A stretch of DNA of 64,000 nt from Apis mellifera (GCF_003254395.2 NC_037650.1:10888025-10952024), one strand, 5' to 3'; counted from the stretch's first letter, positions 28,101-40,600 are shown. The notes: generated by a model not told the origin, from the letters alone. Numbers and translations are program-made.

Positions 28101-28156
28101 ACTTGCAACACGTTTCTATGTTTGACCAATGCGTATCTAGCACGCGAGGAATGCAT
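13127..28156 (-). CDS. PC: Pyruvate carboxylase, mitochondrial (13 coding exons)
   Basis: Biotin enzyme that carboxylates pyruvate to oxaloacetate using ATP and bicarbonate in the mitochondrial matrix. Exons, 5' to 3' on the minus strand: 28156-28024, 26324-26005, 24764-24614, 23036-22825, 21809-21607, 21256-20995, 20836-20518, 18024-17974, 16940-16473, 15008-14619, 14424-13989, 13849-13453, 13375-13127. The phases join without a frameshift to 1196 residues (human enzyme 1178). The start is the ATG at 28156, with A at -3; the open frame extends upstream but has no other ATG. Residues 1 to about 35 are basic with no acidic run, a plausible mitochondrial presequence. Biotin carboxylase domain: VLVANRGE near 39-46, the ATP-binding GGGGRG and the RLQVEHTVTEE catalytic segment. 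Carboxyltransferase domain: MDTTFRDAHQ, the metal-ligand motif HTHD, and KDMAG with the lysine carbamylated in the family. The C-terminal biotinyl domain has AMKM, biotin-accepting Lys about 1162, 34 residues from the end as in the human enzyme. All key motifs are intact. Confidence 0.98.
15009..15084 (-). other. Pyruvate carboxylase intron 9, part 3' of the mariner
   Basis: Intron DNA between the mariner insertion and the acceptor CAG of exon 10. The host TA target site is at 15083-15084. In mRNA sense the element lies 70-odd bases upstream of the acceptor, so it has replaced or pushed away the original branch-point neighbourhood, yet the acceptor keeps a pyrimidine-rich run. Confidence 0.7.
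15085..15110. repeat. mariner terminal inverted repeat (3' end of element)
   Basis: 26-bp repeat next to the TA target duplication; pairs with 15996-16021 at 25 of 26 positions. Confidence 0.97.
15159..16001 (-). pseudogene. mariner transposase, N-terminally truncated, no ATG
   Basis: An open frame of 280 codons without internal stops, similar to mariner/SETMAR-type transposases. Numbered from the TTG at 16001, the catalytic triad is complete: Asp91 in TGDEKW, Asp183 in HHDNARPH and Asp218 in SPDLAPSDYF, with 34 residues between the second and third (DD34D). WVPHEL and YSPDLAPSDY are classic family motifs. The second helix-turn-helix (near STTREIAEKLHVS) is kept, but the first helix-turn-helix is deleted. 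The first codon of the frame is TTG inside the inverted repeat, and there is no ATG until near the C-terminus, so it cannot make a normal transposase by itself. Long frame survival suggests a young insertion. Confidence 0.93.
15996..16021. repeat. mariner terminal inverted repeat (5' end of element)
   Basis: 26-bp repeat abutting the TA duplication at 16022-16023 and continuing directly into transposase codons. Confidence 0.97.
16083..16235. repeat. Degenerate short tandem repeat with AGTTCT core
   Basis: About eight imperfect recurrences of (A)AGTTCT(G/A) or TTCTGA spaced roughly 12-25 bp apart, in pyruvate carboxylase intron 9 just outside the mariner. Too degenerate to give a firm unit length. 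Confidence 0.55.
17974..18024 (-). CDS. PC: Pyruvate carboxylase microexon 8 (51 nt)
   Basis: A short exon between a pyrimidine-rich acceptor (TTTTTTTAG) and the donor CAG|GTATGC. It adds about 17 residues ending ENNDPDATG to the linker between the biotin carboxylase and carboxyltransferase domains. Both of its junctions are phase 1, and exon 7 to exon 9 is also a phase-1 junction, so skipping it keeps the frame. It was missed as an open frame because it is short. That it is used is an inference from splice signals and phase. Confidence 0.8.
18025..20517 (-). other. Pyruvate carboxylase intron 7
   Basis: An AT-rich intron of about 2.5 kb. It holds one copy of a dispersed repeat at about 19430-19640 (see separate entry); I see nothing else identifiable. 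Confidence 0.85.
19430..19640. repeat. Dispersed repeat, copy A
   Basis: Shares an ordered series of motifs with 53085-53280: ATATACAAAA, TTTATTTATTAAGTTAC, AAATAAAGCGAGA-like, and a CpG-rich palindromic core (GCCGCTACGCGGC here). The match is diverged but colinear for about 190 bp. No coding capacity recognised; probably a short non-autonomous element of unknown family. It lies in pyruvate carboxylase intron 7. Confidence 0.7.
21810..22824 (-). other. Pyruvate carboxylase intron 4
   Basis: An intron of about 1 kb with a 23-base-class poly-A run near 22617-22638. Its donor is the unusual AAG|GTTGGT, followed four bases on by a stronger-looking GTAAAC. Protein continuity (RRHQKVVEIAP) requires the first site. 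Confidence 0.8.
23371..24003. repeat. Tandem array, about 162-bp unit, four copies
   Basis: Four copies start near 23371, 23528, 23691 and 23854, each with ATGTAAATATATT followed by ATATAATCGAGATTCAA and AAATTTCTAGAAATGAAAG. Spacings are 157, 163 and 163 bp; copy 1 lacks a 6-base ACGTAT-type insertion present in the others. It lies in pyruvate carboxylase intron 3. On the host sense strand each unit carries a strong acceptor-like TTTCATTTCTAG. Confidence 0.95.
24765..26004 (-). other. Pyruvate carboxylase intron 2
   Basis: An intron of about 1.2 kb, strongly AT-rich. Nothing identifiable in it. Confidence 0.85.
26325..28023 (-). other. Pyruvate carboxylase intron 1
   Basis: An intron of about 1.7 kb between the presequence exon (donor CGAG|GTGAGT) and exon 2 (acceptor CAG|GAGAAATC). 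A short GA run lies at 26549-26562. The palindromic frames at about 26780-27105 open on both strands and look like chance. No element recognised. Confidence 0.85.
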
Positions 28157-31100
28157 TTTTATCTTTTCTTCCACACGGACAACACTTTCACAAACAATAC
28201 CAATTACACCGTTCGTAAATTTTCGAATTGACAAGTTGCAACTCGTTGCAACTACGTTTCAAAAAATTATATATTTATATACCTTTTGTTGATATTTTTA
28301 AACATCGAACGAACTTCAAAGTTACGTAAAGTTTAAACATCTGTTGCCTCGATATATTTTTCCAACGAGAGGAGGAACTTTTTTACGATAACGTTAACTT
28401 ATAATTTTCTCTATTTGCAAATAATAAAGGAAATATGTATATATATATCTCTTGTTTATTCTTCCCGATATTTAATAATATTTATCGCTTCTAGTATCTA
28501 TATTATATCGAACAATACTGTTTAATATGCACGAACGTCGATGTGTCGTGAAATTTTAATCGGATGGATGGATGAATTTCTTCATCGAGAGTCCGGCGTC
28601 GAGTGATTGCCAAGCTTCCTGAAACATCACATTTTATAATTAATTCGCGATCAAACAAATCCTTATTATTTTCCAATGGAAGAATTTGAAACAATGATAT
28701 CATTAAGAGATATAATAGATTGTATCGATTAAATATTTTGTATTTATTGGATAGATCGTACGTATAGATGTAGAGTGATATCTGAACGATGTTTAATTCG
28801 AACAAGTGAAAATATCACACGTTGAATTGATCGAGATTTCCAATCTGTTGACGTTTTAATGAGAGCACAAAATAATTTTTATTAACTATAATTGTATAAT
28901 ATTATATAATATAACTATATATATATTATATATTAATATATTAATATAATATATATATTTATTATTATATATTTATATATTAATATATTATACAATAATA
29001 TATTATTGTATAATATAACTATAATAATTGTATAATTGTTCATACGGAAGATTTTATGATACAAAATCTTCAGATTTTCCTTATTCATTTCGATATAAAA
29101 ATAAAAATTTTTAATTTTTGTATATTCAAATATAATTGCCAGTATTTTTTAATTTGCTTTCGAGCGAATGACTTTTAATCAATTATCAAATGATTGATTA
29201 ATCGACAGAAGATTGATTATATCTCTACAGTAGTTTTGAATACAAAAGATTCTATTGTATTTCCAATTATTATATCAAGAGTATAACTGTATCATTATCG
29301 TTCGCGTTTTCGAGGTGTTTGAACTTTGAAAAAGAAAATATAACGAGTTCAATAATATTAAAGAATAGGAAGCTAATCAATATCTTATCGAGATTGAATT
29401 ACTGCGTTCAATATCAATTATAAAAAAAAGAGAATTTCGATAATATTTGAATATAGATATTGCAAAAAATGTGTTTAATATTTTCAAAACACGATTTATA
29501 ACATAGTTGAAGTAAAAGTTGAGCAAAATGGAAAACAGAAATGAGATTAACATAGATTTACGTCAATAGAATATGAAATTGCATTTTTTTCCTTCGTCTC
29601 CTCATATTTATAACTGTATTTATAATATATAATTACACGAAAAAAAAATGAATTAATAAATGATAAATTTATAAATCTATAAATATCCATATATTCAGAT
29701 GAAAACAAAGATTCCTCATCAAAATTTTTAATACAGAATTTCATAGAAAAATAGGATAAATAAATTATTTAATAAACTAACAATTAGCAAAAGAAAATAA
29801 ATGATTTGATTTTATGTAAAAAATCTTTTAAACATGTGTAAATGAATTTATTACTAAACGTAATAATAATAATTAATAAACGGTATTACTTAAACAAATT
29901 AATTAATACAGAAATTAATACAAATTTTTAATACAGAATTTCATAGAAAAATAGGATGAATAAATTATTTAATAAACTAACAATTAGCAAAAGAAAATAA
30001 ATGATTTGATTTTATGTAAAAAATCTTTTAAACATGTGCAAACGAATTTATTACTAAACGTAATAATAATAATTAATAAACGGTATTACTTAAACAAATT
30101 AATAACCATAGTTATATAATACCTTATTATATATAAACATTAATCTTCACATAGCAATCGTTCCCTGAAAATGAACTCGCGTATTTTATACCATGTTAAC
30201 TCGAATATCTACTAGAAATTCCATTGCATTTCTAACTCTCACTATCTGTTACATAAAAATCCTCTCAATATAAATAATTCATTAATATGTTCGCAAATAG
30301 CAAATAGAAGTAATATAAAATTCCGTTTTACGAGCAGCTTTTTAAAATGTTATAATTTCAGTTATATAGAATTAATTTGCGATTTAAAATCTTTCGCGCA
30401 ATTTTACTTTATTATCATTATATTAAATCACATACTATAATTTAGAAGAAGAATTAAATTATTTATAAACTTCATCGTATCATTACAACAAACGTTCTGA
30501 TTCATTATAACGAAATTTCTTGGATCACTGATCTTGTATTTATCAAAGCCAATGCCATGAAAAATATTTTGGACTGGCAACGATCATCGATTTGCGAATT
30601 AAACAAAATCTAAATTAATTAAATCGCTTGCTTTATTCGTATCGTTCGCAATAAATATAATAAAACTGTTAGAAATAAAAAGTTGAGTATCGAAGTTAAA
30701 TTTTGAATTGTATTATTGTAATAAAAAAACTTATTGTAACGATCACATGAATCTGAAACGACATTTTTGAATATCAACTTTCGTATTTGTTTTGGTCTCT
30801 AGAATCAATTCTTCACAAATATTATATTAACACTTAATATTCTATCATCTCGTTGTAGAAAATATTTTCAAACGAGTGTTCAATATTCAAAATACGAAAA
30901 GAGAAATTTTGAGAGTGAATTTCATCTACTCGTTCGAAGATATTTTTTTTTATGGGAAAAAAAAGATATATAAAATAAAGACGTAAATTTTTATCGAAAT
31001 TAGATTAATTTTTCCTATAATATTAAAATTAAAATTACATTTTAATATTTTTCCGAATTAATGTATATTCAAATTCGAACCTCGACCTTCAATATCGTAC

Positions 31101-34100
31101 TTTGAATCAGCAGTGGCTCTCACAATTATTTCTCAGATCGTTGTTCCTCTATGATACGCACTTCTTATAAATAAAAGCTAGATAAAGTCTCTGAATATAT
31201 TATCTCGGTTATTTAAGAGATGTCACAGCGTTCATTGAATAAATTAAAACGTTGGAATTCATTGCAATCGTTGAAAAGATGAGACAATTTAGATTAAGAT
31301 GTTTGAAGCAAAATTTCAATCAGTTCATTTATTTCAAACAATTATTTCTGTTTCTGTTTCTCTCTTCTTTTCCAAATTAAAATAATTATAATGATTTTTA
31401 ATACCTTTTAAATACAATTATTCACAAAAGTGTGTGTATGTATACATATACCTACATTTATTTATATTTATATACTGGTAATTTTCTATTGAAAGATTAA
31501 ATAATAAAAAATATAAGAAATATAAATAAAAATATTTTTTGTTTATGGTTTTATTGGTTTTGTATTTTATCCTAGTTATATTCTTTGTTTTTAATCAACT
31601 AAAAAATATGTAATTCTAATAATACTTGCAAATTGTGTAATCCATTATGCAACTCTCCTTGATAACCTTGCGCAATTTCCTTAAATGACCAGTAGTCTCG
31701 GACTTCAAAGTTGGAAATCATTGATCGAATCCATTTAAATCTTTCAATACCTTGACATTGCAAATGTTCTATTTATCCTAATGTAAGTACTTTAACTACT
31801 TTATCAAACAAAGACTTAATGTGTCATGATATTAGAAAAAACTATAAATTTTGTTAAATATAAGATAATTACCGAATATCTTATATATATATATATATTT
31901 GTTATAAATAATTTTAAAAATAATTAATTTATAATTAATTTATACACGAAGGAAATAATTATTTTGTTCAAATAAAGCAATTGTAATTTCAATTTCAATT
32001 TCTTTTTTATAAATTTTTTCGTCCAAAGCGAAGAAAAAGGAAGGAAAAAGAAAATATAAAAGAAATATAGTCGTAAGTAATAAAATTTCGATCAAGAAAA
32101 ATTAAAAAGTAATTTCTTTCTAACTTCGTAATCGAGTTTGCTTTATTTGATAAAATTGATAAAAACTTCTTTATAAAATGTAAATTTTCCACCAGACTCG
32201 AGATAATCTCTCTTTCGAACTTCTCGAGTGTCAAAGAATATATAATTTGTTTTTAAAATAAAAAAAAAATTACAATTAACGTTGATTTACAAATTGTAAA
32301 ACGAGCCATATATTATAACAATCCTTGTAATTTATCAAACTATCAAATTTCTTTATTATCAAATGTCTTTCAATCTTTATTATCAAACCCGTAATGAGTT
32401 GATAAAAAGTCAATGAGAGAAGAGAAGAGAAAAAATGAATCGCGTTTTATGGTCCATTGAGATCGATGCCAGTTAATTATGATAACGGCTCTTATCGTTC
32501 CTTGACATCGTATGTTTTCCACAATGCTTTTCTTACGTAACGTCTTTAGACTATGAACCTCGCACAAGATCGTAATTTGTAAACTCTGTTTAAATACATT
32601 GTTATTAAAAAATATATATTAAATAATTCGTAAATTTAATATCAATGAAATATTTCTTTCAATGATTTTGTCAAAAGATCGAAATTTTTATTATTGCTGG
32701 GATTATTAGATTATTAAAATATTGAATATCCGAGCATTTTATTCATTATAATTTTTTAATTTATAATTTTTTAAGTAATCAAGAAACGGCGGTTAGAAAC
32801 AGATGAAAATTATTTGAAAAACGTTTAAAAAGATTTATGTTGGTATGATATCCATATGAATTTGAAGGCAATCAGGCGCCTGCTCTCGCAATTTTTTTAA
32901 TCTTTGAAAGATCATTGATTTGATCGATCTTCCGAGGATGAAAAAAAAATCGTCTGCAATGTAAATTATTTATATTCTCGTTGGTAAACATGTATAATGT
33001 ATTAAAATTCTTTTTGATATTTTTTTGCTTTCTTTCATTTGGTTCAATGATAGATTTTAAATTGCTATAATTATAGAGAGAGAGAGAGAGAAAAAATTTA
33101 TATTTATTCAATATGAAAAGAAAATGATAAGAATATATTATGTCTATTAGTTATAGAAGAGACTTTATCGATGAAAACAAAAATAAAATATGAAATTTTA
33201 GATAATTTCAAGAATAATTTAAAAGAAAAAATACGAAATTTTATTTTAGAAATATATTTTTTTTTGATACAATCTCAGTTAAAGTTTGGTCATTGTACGA
33301 TCGTTATATAATCTTATATAAGGAAACTTAAGAAAAATAATTGAGGAGAATTTCATAAAAATAATACTACTTCATTAAAATTTCTCTTTTTAATTGGAAA
33401 AAATTAATTAAAAAAAAAAAAAAATGATTCCTTTCTTTACAGCACGAACATATGAGAACATAAAAATTTAAATGAAACTAAATATTTAAATTTGTCATAT
33501 TTCAATAAAATAAATTAAAAATATAATTATTTACATTTACGTAATGTTTTTTTCATTTGAAAGGACAACTACTAGTTATTTTAAAGTTTCAATTATTACA
33601 AAAGTATCAATTCAAAATAAGATACTAATAAATAAAATAGCATCATTTTAAAAAAGCAATATTTTCATCATACGATATTAAACTCACTGCATAAATTATT
33701 ATAAACTTAATGTTACGAAATTGTAAGCAAATTGGCCTGAAAATTAGTCTTTGCGATGGAAAAAATGCTTCACCAAAAAATATTAATTCAATTAATTTTA
33801 ACTCAAAAAAAGATGCGCTTCAATTTTTGAAAGGATCATTTCTTACTTGTGTTTTTGAACACGTGTGTGTTAAAAAAACATTTTATACCCGTTCACTCCT
33901 TTTAAACAGAAAGCTATTGAATTTATCCTTCATACGTGAAAGAAATTACATCAAAGAAAAGATTGATAGTAAAAAGATTGAAAGTAATCATGTTTACTTC
34001 GTATCTTACTTAATAAAATTATGCGTCTACTGTATTTATAATTTATTAATTCTGCATATTATTAATTGATTTTTTAGGAATGAAATTTTGCATCACTTAT

Positions 34101-37100
34101 GTAAATTAAATGTAATGTAATCTTATTTTACTAAATTTTACTCAAATTTGATAATAATGTTGTTACAACATTACTTACATTACTTACATTATTACAACAT
34201 TATTATAATTTTATTATTCTCTTTTTTTCCATATGTATAAAATATAAAAGCAAATCTCTATTTCATAATTTTATCATTAATATACATGATCGTAAATTAT
34301 TATGCATATTATTATAATTTTTCTGAATGCCATTGGTATTATGAATATTTATATACAGAAGTAACATGTATGAGCATGTAGAATAAAAATATATGAATAA
34401 AAATATGTGAAATATATAAAATAGCAAATATATATATAATATAAAAATTTATATATCATAATTCCTATACTACTACGAATTGCACATGGCAAGTAAGAAG
34501 AAGAGCCTCGAACTTCTGCCAGAATTTAATAGAGTTAAAAATAGAATAGCCTTATAGCATTGATCTATCTAGTTTGCCAAGAAAACTACAAAATAGTGAT
34601 TCGTGTCATTGACACGAATGAAAATACTATTATATTCAATCGCAATCGCTGATACGATGCATTTTCATAATTGATCGAAGAATAAATAATTATTTAAAAT
34701 TAAATATTTAAAAATATGTATATATATATTTTTAAAGTATATATTACATAATTTAAATATGAATATGAATATAATTTTTTTTTTATTATTTTCAATTGAA
34801 AAGAATCTTCTCTATCATTATTAGATATTTTTAAAATTACAGTTTAAATATTTATAAAAAATATCTACATCTTTCTTGATCAAATATGAAAGATAATCGA
34901 ATTAATTACATTAGAAATAAAAAACAACAAGAAATTTGATAATTTTATTCCATTCTTCATCTTAATTTTTCTTTATCTTCATCTTAATTTGATGGTAGAA
35001 TCATAATAATATAGTATAGAAAATATACATTACCTTTACATGTAAACACAGGAACAATTAAAGACATCCTGAGACATCCATGTTTCATATTCAACCATAT
35101 AAAACACATGAGGATATATCATGCTGGAAAATCTTCTATAATATCTTGTACAATAATTCTATTTTACTATTCATTCATGCTGCATATTTCAATTTATCAT
35201 GTTTAGAAAAATCATCGTTACAATATTGAATTGTTATACCTTTTAAACCTTCGGAGTTAATATCATAATTAAATTTAAGCCTTATTGCAAATGTGTGTTA
35301 TTATTTCATTGCCCATGATTTGAACAAATTCAACTGCAATTTGCATAGAGATATTTGATAATTTTATCATTTCACAGTGAACGAAAAGGAAACTGTACTA
35401 TTGTACAAAGCGAAATGGTCGGCCTTGAACGTAATACCCTGCCGGACACATTAAATTAATACGTGTCATAGAACCGATTCAATAACCCTTACGGTCTACA
35501 TTGACATCTTTCTCCTTTTAGATTAGCCTTTTCGAATTTTGTAACATTTTTTATTGAATATGTAATGTGACAATTTTCATTCTGATTCTCTTTTCTCCTT
35601 ACAATAATTGAAGCAATACTCCTTGTTCTTTATTTGTTTATTTTTTTTTGAATAGCCACCTTTTTTCTGATAAGTAAAATTTAAAAATAAATTAATTATA
35701 GAACAAAAAATAAAATATATTTAAATATAAAGTTATTCTTGGCGTGCATTTATTGTTGCAACGACTGTACACAACCATGTGTTTATTGGTCAATGACCAT
35801 TCAATAAGTCGTCAATTTAATATTCATTGACAATGAAATTCAAGTGGCGTTTTTAGCTTTACCTTTACTTTATCATCTATCACAATAAAGAATTTCATAT
35901 GTTAAAAACAGTAGATAAAGTCGATTAAAATAATCTCAAAATGAGAATTTCATATATATATATACATTTATGACTTACCAAAAGATATGCAAAATAATTT
36001 CAATATATTTATTATATACATGATTTTTACAGAAGATTTTATGCATTTGCATCTCATCATACGCAATGAGGAGATTATTTTGCAGTACAATGTACGTTTT
36101 AAGTTATAGGATAAATTACAATAAATTATAGATAATTTATTTTCTATAATTTTAAAATCATTATTTTAGCTTTATTTTAATTTTTAATATAAAATTTTGA
36201 TATCTTGATCTGCTCTTTTATGAATTACTTGAAACTTAAAGATAAGGAAAATATTTTTGATGATCGATTTAAATATCGAGATAAACACAACAAAAATTAA
36301 TATATAAAAATATAAATTGGAGACTCTTTTTTTTTCTTTTTTTAAATGAAATTATAATTTAATATATAAAAACTCAAATGATCGATTAATGACTTTATAG
36401 GTCGTTTCAAGGTCAAATAAATAATAACACAATTTAACTTCCTTAATATCGTAAAATTTTTCTTTAAAAATTTTTTTCATTGGCAGATTAAAATGAAATG
36501 CTTTGAATTCTTTCAATAGAATCGTTATTTAATCATTATTTATTCGAGTTATTGTGAAAAATTATCTTCTAATCTAGAGAAAACATTGGAATCTCTGGAT
36601 TTTCCACGCTACAAACATTGATAAACGATAATTATCAATGTCAATGGAAACTGAATTACACAAATAAAGTATCGTTTTATCAAAATATGTAGTAATTGAA
36701 AATTAAATATTTCTTAAACAATTTCACTTATTGACTAGATAATAAATTTAATGGAAAAATTAGAAATTCCATTTAATTTATCACTATTCTTCTTACATAT
36801 TCGTATAATATTATAAAGTATTATATACTAATAAAAAATTAGTTTCAAATATCTCAACTTGTATTGTTAATTATTATTGTAACACGATATATTTATATAC
36901 GATTCAAAACAAAAATATTCCGCTCCAAAGTTTAAGGATCAATAGTTCGAAAGATAATCCGTTTTACAATTAATCTTATAACCTAAAACGTACATTGTAC
37001 TGTAAAATAATCTTCTCATGGAGATTTAAATAAAAATATTTCGTTTTAAATAAAAATATAAAATTCAATTATGTATTGATAAAATTAATAATTATTTATC

Positions 37101-39389
37101 ATGTTTTATTAAACTTATCACAATTCGAAGAATAACGATAAAATTTTATGTTTCACAATTACGAAAACGTTAACCTATAAAATTGCGAAAATAACTTTGA
37201 TCTTTTATATCGAAGAAAAATGAGGAACATTATAATATCGCGTATCATATTCATATTAACAATTTAATATGAATAATAGATATTGTAATAACATTGTATC
37301 ATTTATACAGATGTTGCAATAAACAACACAAACGACTAATCTAATGCATCAAGAATAATTTTCCCTTATCCAGTATCGATAATTTTTTAATTTAATAAAA
37401 ATGATACATCTCATGCTTCGCACACGCAATTTAATTCTCTCTGCGTCGAGTTCTACTTCTATTAATACGACTTCTTAATTAGTCTATCCTTATTTTCCGT
37501 ATTATAGGTCTTCATCAAATTAAACTCGTTAAACATTACCACCGCCAAGATTAAATTTCAACCAAACCACTTGAGATACGTCATTGAGTTACGTTGTAAA
37601 TTTTACTGGTGCAAACTGCGAGACAATTCCCAGCTATCGATCCAGCAACAGCACAGCGTCGGGAACAGTTGATCCGGAAATCACACGTACAATCTTAATT
37701 CCTTCCACAACATTCTAACATTTTCTTTCCAGCGCGCATCTCATTCTTCATAAACCTTTCTATGCGATCAACAGATTTTTTTCCTTTTAATATTATCTCA
37801 CTTTCGATCGTGCACAATCTTGAAACGCAATACCGTTTTATCGTTTATTCTTACCATTTTGTAATCGTGTCTGTGACTCCATTAACCGTGCGATTTGATA
37901 TGCTGGAAAAGCGGTGGTATCGATTTTTAGAAAACTGAAAGCATCGTCGAGATGAAAAAAAAAAAAAGAGAGAGAGAGAAACAGCTGATTCATCGATCTC
38001 ATGAGTGGCCAGACGAAAAACTGAGCCAAGAATTTAGAGAAAGGTTGCTGCAGCTTATTGTTCTTCGATTTCGACGTTAACCCCGAAAAAGGGGCGTTAA
38101 CTCGATCGATATTACTAGCAGGGTGGTAGAAATACTAGCCAAGAGTCTTCTCAAGAGTCATAACCATAACCTTTCTCGAAGACTTTTCATTTTTTCTTTT
38201 TTACTTTTAGTTTTTCTTTTCTTTTAGTATAATTTGAGCATTGAGATATTTTTTATTCTCGAGAAAGAAAAATTGTTAAGAGTGAATTTAATCATTGAAA
38301 CACGAATTCGTCTCTTCAGATATTACTACGCAATTTTTGTATGTGTGTGCACGTGATTTATAATTCGCATTATATTTGAAAAACGACGTCTCTTTGATTA
38401 GCGTATGTATTATGTATGTATGTACTATATTATATGCAAGCGACTGATACACGTGTTCTCGATGCCGCATTGATACCTCACTTAATGTGTTTGTGAGTAT
38501 TTATCGTACAATTGTATCGTACAATTGTCGTAGTTGTCTGTTTAACGACGTTTAGTAATTAAAACATTTATAAAATGCATAAAATATCCATATATATATA
38601 TGTTATTTTTTATATTAATTTTAATATATTTTTTATTTAATCGAAATAATCGTTGAAACGTTTGATCTGAAAATATTTTATATCCATAAAGAGAGAAATA
38701 TAAAATATAATAATATTAATAGAATAATGCGAGTGATAAATACCATCAATGTGTAGTTATGATTCATCAATCGATATTTGTTATTTGTTTCATTAAGAAA
38801 TTGCTTATCGCTTGATTATTTAATTGCACGTAATTATATATACATAAAATGATTTCTTTTTTTCTATGTTTTGAAACAAAAATATTGCCGCAACGAGAAA
38901 CGGAGCTTATTTGAAAAAAAAAAAAAATTAAAACTAAATCGCATCGCTAGACGGGTTATGCAAATAATACGTCTTATTTGCATACGATAAATAGTAATAG
39001 ATCACGTGATAGATCGAAAAATAATTTTAAGAAAAAAAAATCTTATGTGCTCGTTGACCTATGAATTTTTCCGATTACTTAACTTCGATAATTTAACAGA
39101 AATGTTGTTTGTATAAAATTCGATGTTTTACAACGAGATATAATTTTTCGATCGAACAAAACAATTCCCAAATTTTAAGTAAAAAAAAAAAACTTTGTTT
39201 GTCTTATTGATATAAAAATTTTAAATATAACAACAAGTTAAAGTTATCTGAAATCGTTTACAAATATATGCGTAATAAAAGTATAGAGCATAAAGATTGG
39301 GAAAAAAAAAAAAAAAAAAAAAAAGAACTGAACTAAAACTTCGCTAAAAACTTTTTAAATCGCGAAAAATCATATACGATCATAACGTT
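28157..39389. other. Long gene-free AT-rich region
   Basis: Upstream flank, or more likely a long 5' UTR intron, of pyruvate carboxylase. No exon, RNA gene or transposon recognised. It contains an AT palindromic low-complexity stretch at about 28900-29040, a two-copy 200-bp duplication at 29725-30105, several poly-A runs and a plus-strand 119-codon ATG frame at 33710-34069 without known motifs. The short 5' UTR next to the start codon must lie at the left edge, but its splice acceptor or start site could not be fixed. Confidence 0.5.
29725..30105. repeat. Two-copy direct duplication, about 200-bp period
   Basis: The segment starting TTTTTAATACAGAATTTCAT occurs at 29725 and again at 29925. 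It stays nearly identical through AACGGTATTACTTAAACAAA, with about four substitutions. A recent local duplication; noncoding. Confidence 0.93.
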
Positions 39390-39464
39390 GGAATGATCAA
39401 TACGAAAGATCATACGATCTTGACTGAAGGATCGAAGATCGCGATCTTTCGTATTGATTATTCC
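39390..39464 (+). ncRNA. Candidate structured RNA: 75-nt hairpin with 22-bp arms
   Basis: Positions 39390-39411 pair with 39443-39464 with no mismatch in plus-strand RNA (one G-U pair at 39395/39459). Inside, 39415-39421 pair with 39435-39441 (7 bp), leaving a 3-nt/1-nt internal loop and a 13-nt terminal loop. Size and arm length resemble a microRNA precursor, but no arm matches a microRNA I know, and the basal stem beyond the arms is lacking. It could instead be a short palindromic insertion. The structure is seen; the RNA role is inferred. Confidence 0.3.
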
Positions 39465-39529
39465 TCGATCGACTGTAGACTGATTTTACCCGATTATATT
39501 ATATAAACGTCCTAAACGTCATTCGGGGT

Positions 39530-40600
39530 AGATCGTATGCCCGGAACGTTTATAAACGTTTGATCGACCGTTCGATTTAACGAGTCTTTGTCAAACCGAG
39601 CAAAATTAACTTAATTACACGCGTATAAAAATTCGCGTGGAATAGAAAAAAGAAGAGAAAGGAAAGAGAAGGAGAAGCACGCACACACAGCACGCGACAA
39701 ACAATCGCACGTTTGAATCGAATCCGATTCGCTAAGGACCAACGATTTATATTTGCAGTGGCGATCGAGTATTGCGCCAATTCGAATTCGGTGGAGAAGT
39801 TCGGCGAGAGAAGCGGTGTGTCGGTAAGATTGGTGAAAAATTCGGCACACGCGCGATCAATCAACGCGCCGTGACCCTCGGGCATCGAATCGAGAGTAGC
39901 CGAACCGAGGCACGATAAGTCGTGAGTGAATTTCGTTCACACACGCGAGAGAAACAACAAGCGTCATCAACACTTGTCACTATGGTCGCGAGCAACGATT
40001 TCCAGGTTTCTAGGACAATTTCCACCAAGCCACGATGCGTGGCGTGAATTGTCAATAATAGATATTGCCGCGCGAGGAAAATCGCGCGGAAAAAACGGTT
40101 AGGTTTTTAGCGAGATTAAATAGCGCAGCGATTATAACCGGTCGCGTGACGCAATGCAGGCGAAAAAAATCACGCGAAAAATACAAAAGAATTTCGGTGT
40201 GTACTTACGGGTGTCGTTACGCCGGGGACAAGGCAGGCCAGACCCCGTCCGGCTAAAGTCTAAGCCGCAGTGAAATCTTGGAACACGTCGGACTGATCTC
40301 GCTGGCACACGCGTTCGACCTCTACGGAAATAGAGACAGGCGCGATTGGTGTATCAACTTGCGCCTGCTCGTACTTACAGTGACGCGCGTTTCGTCGGAC
40401 GATCGACAGTATCGCCATCTGATGGCCGACGCGTGTAAAGGGGAACGTTATCGGAAGCTGGACAATAGCGGCGCGAGAGACAATGTTTTCCGACGGTGTA
40501 TCGTGCGAGTTTGCCTCTGCTTGCTACAGAATTTATTCGATGCAGTTGACGTGAAGAATTATATGTATTGTTCGATGTTTGATTTGGAGGAAAGTAAAAG
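39530..40600. promoter_or_regulatory. CpG-rich block, probable promoter and 5' noncoding exon region
   Basis: The most GC- and CpG-rich kilobase for more than 10 kb on either side. On the minus strand there are two good donors, CACCC|GTAAGTAC (exon edge near 40207) and CACT|GTAAGTACG (near 40378), pointing toward pyruvate carboxylase. On the plus strand there are donor-like TCG|GTAAGA near 39822 and GTC|GTGAGT near 39921. A perfect 16-bp palindrome containing TATAAA on both strands lies at 39545-39560. Open frames across it start at non-ATG codons and have no known domain, so I do not call a protein. It may supply a distal first exon of pyruvate carboxylase, a divergent transcript, or both. 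Confidence 0.45.

Noticed and set aside
28157..28234. Upstream extension of pyruvate carboxylase by 26 codons
   Set aside because: The extension starts at TTG; the only ATG in this open stretch is at 28156, with a good context, and gives a sensible presequence.
28900..29040. AT-rich inverted repeats as a possible origin or element end
   Set aside because: Simple TA-type sequence pairs with itself by composition; no flanking duplication or other element hallmark.
33710..34069. Plus-strand 119-codon frame with a true ATG
   Set aside because: No recognisable motif, AT-rich lysine/isoleucine/asparagine-rich composition, and no splice context. A chance frame of this size is plausible, so it is not called as a gene.
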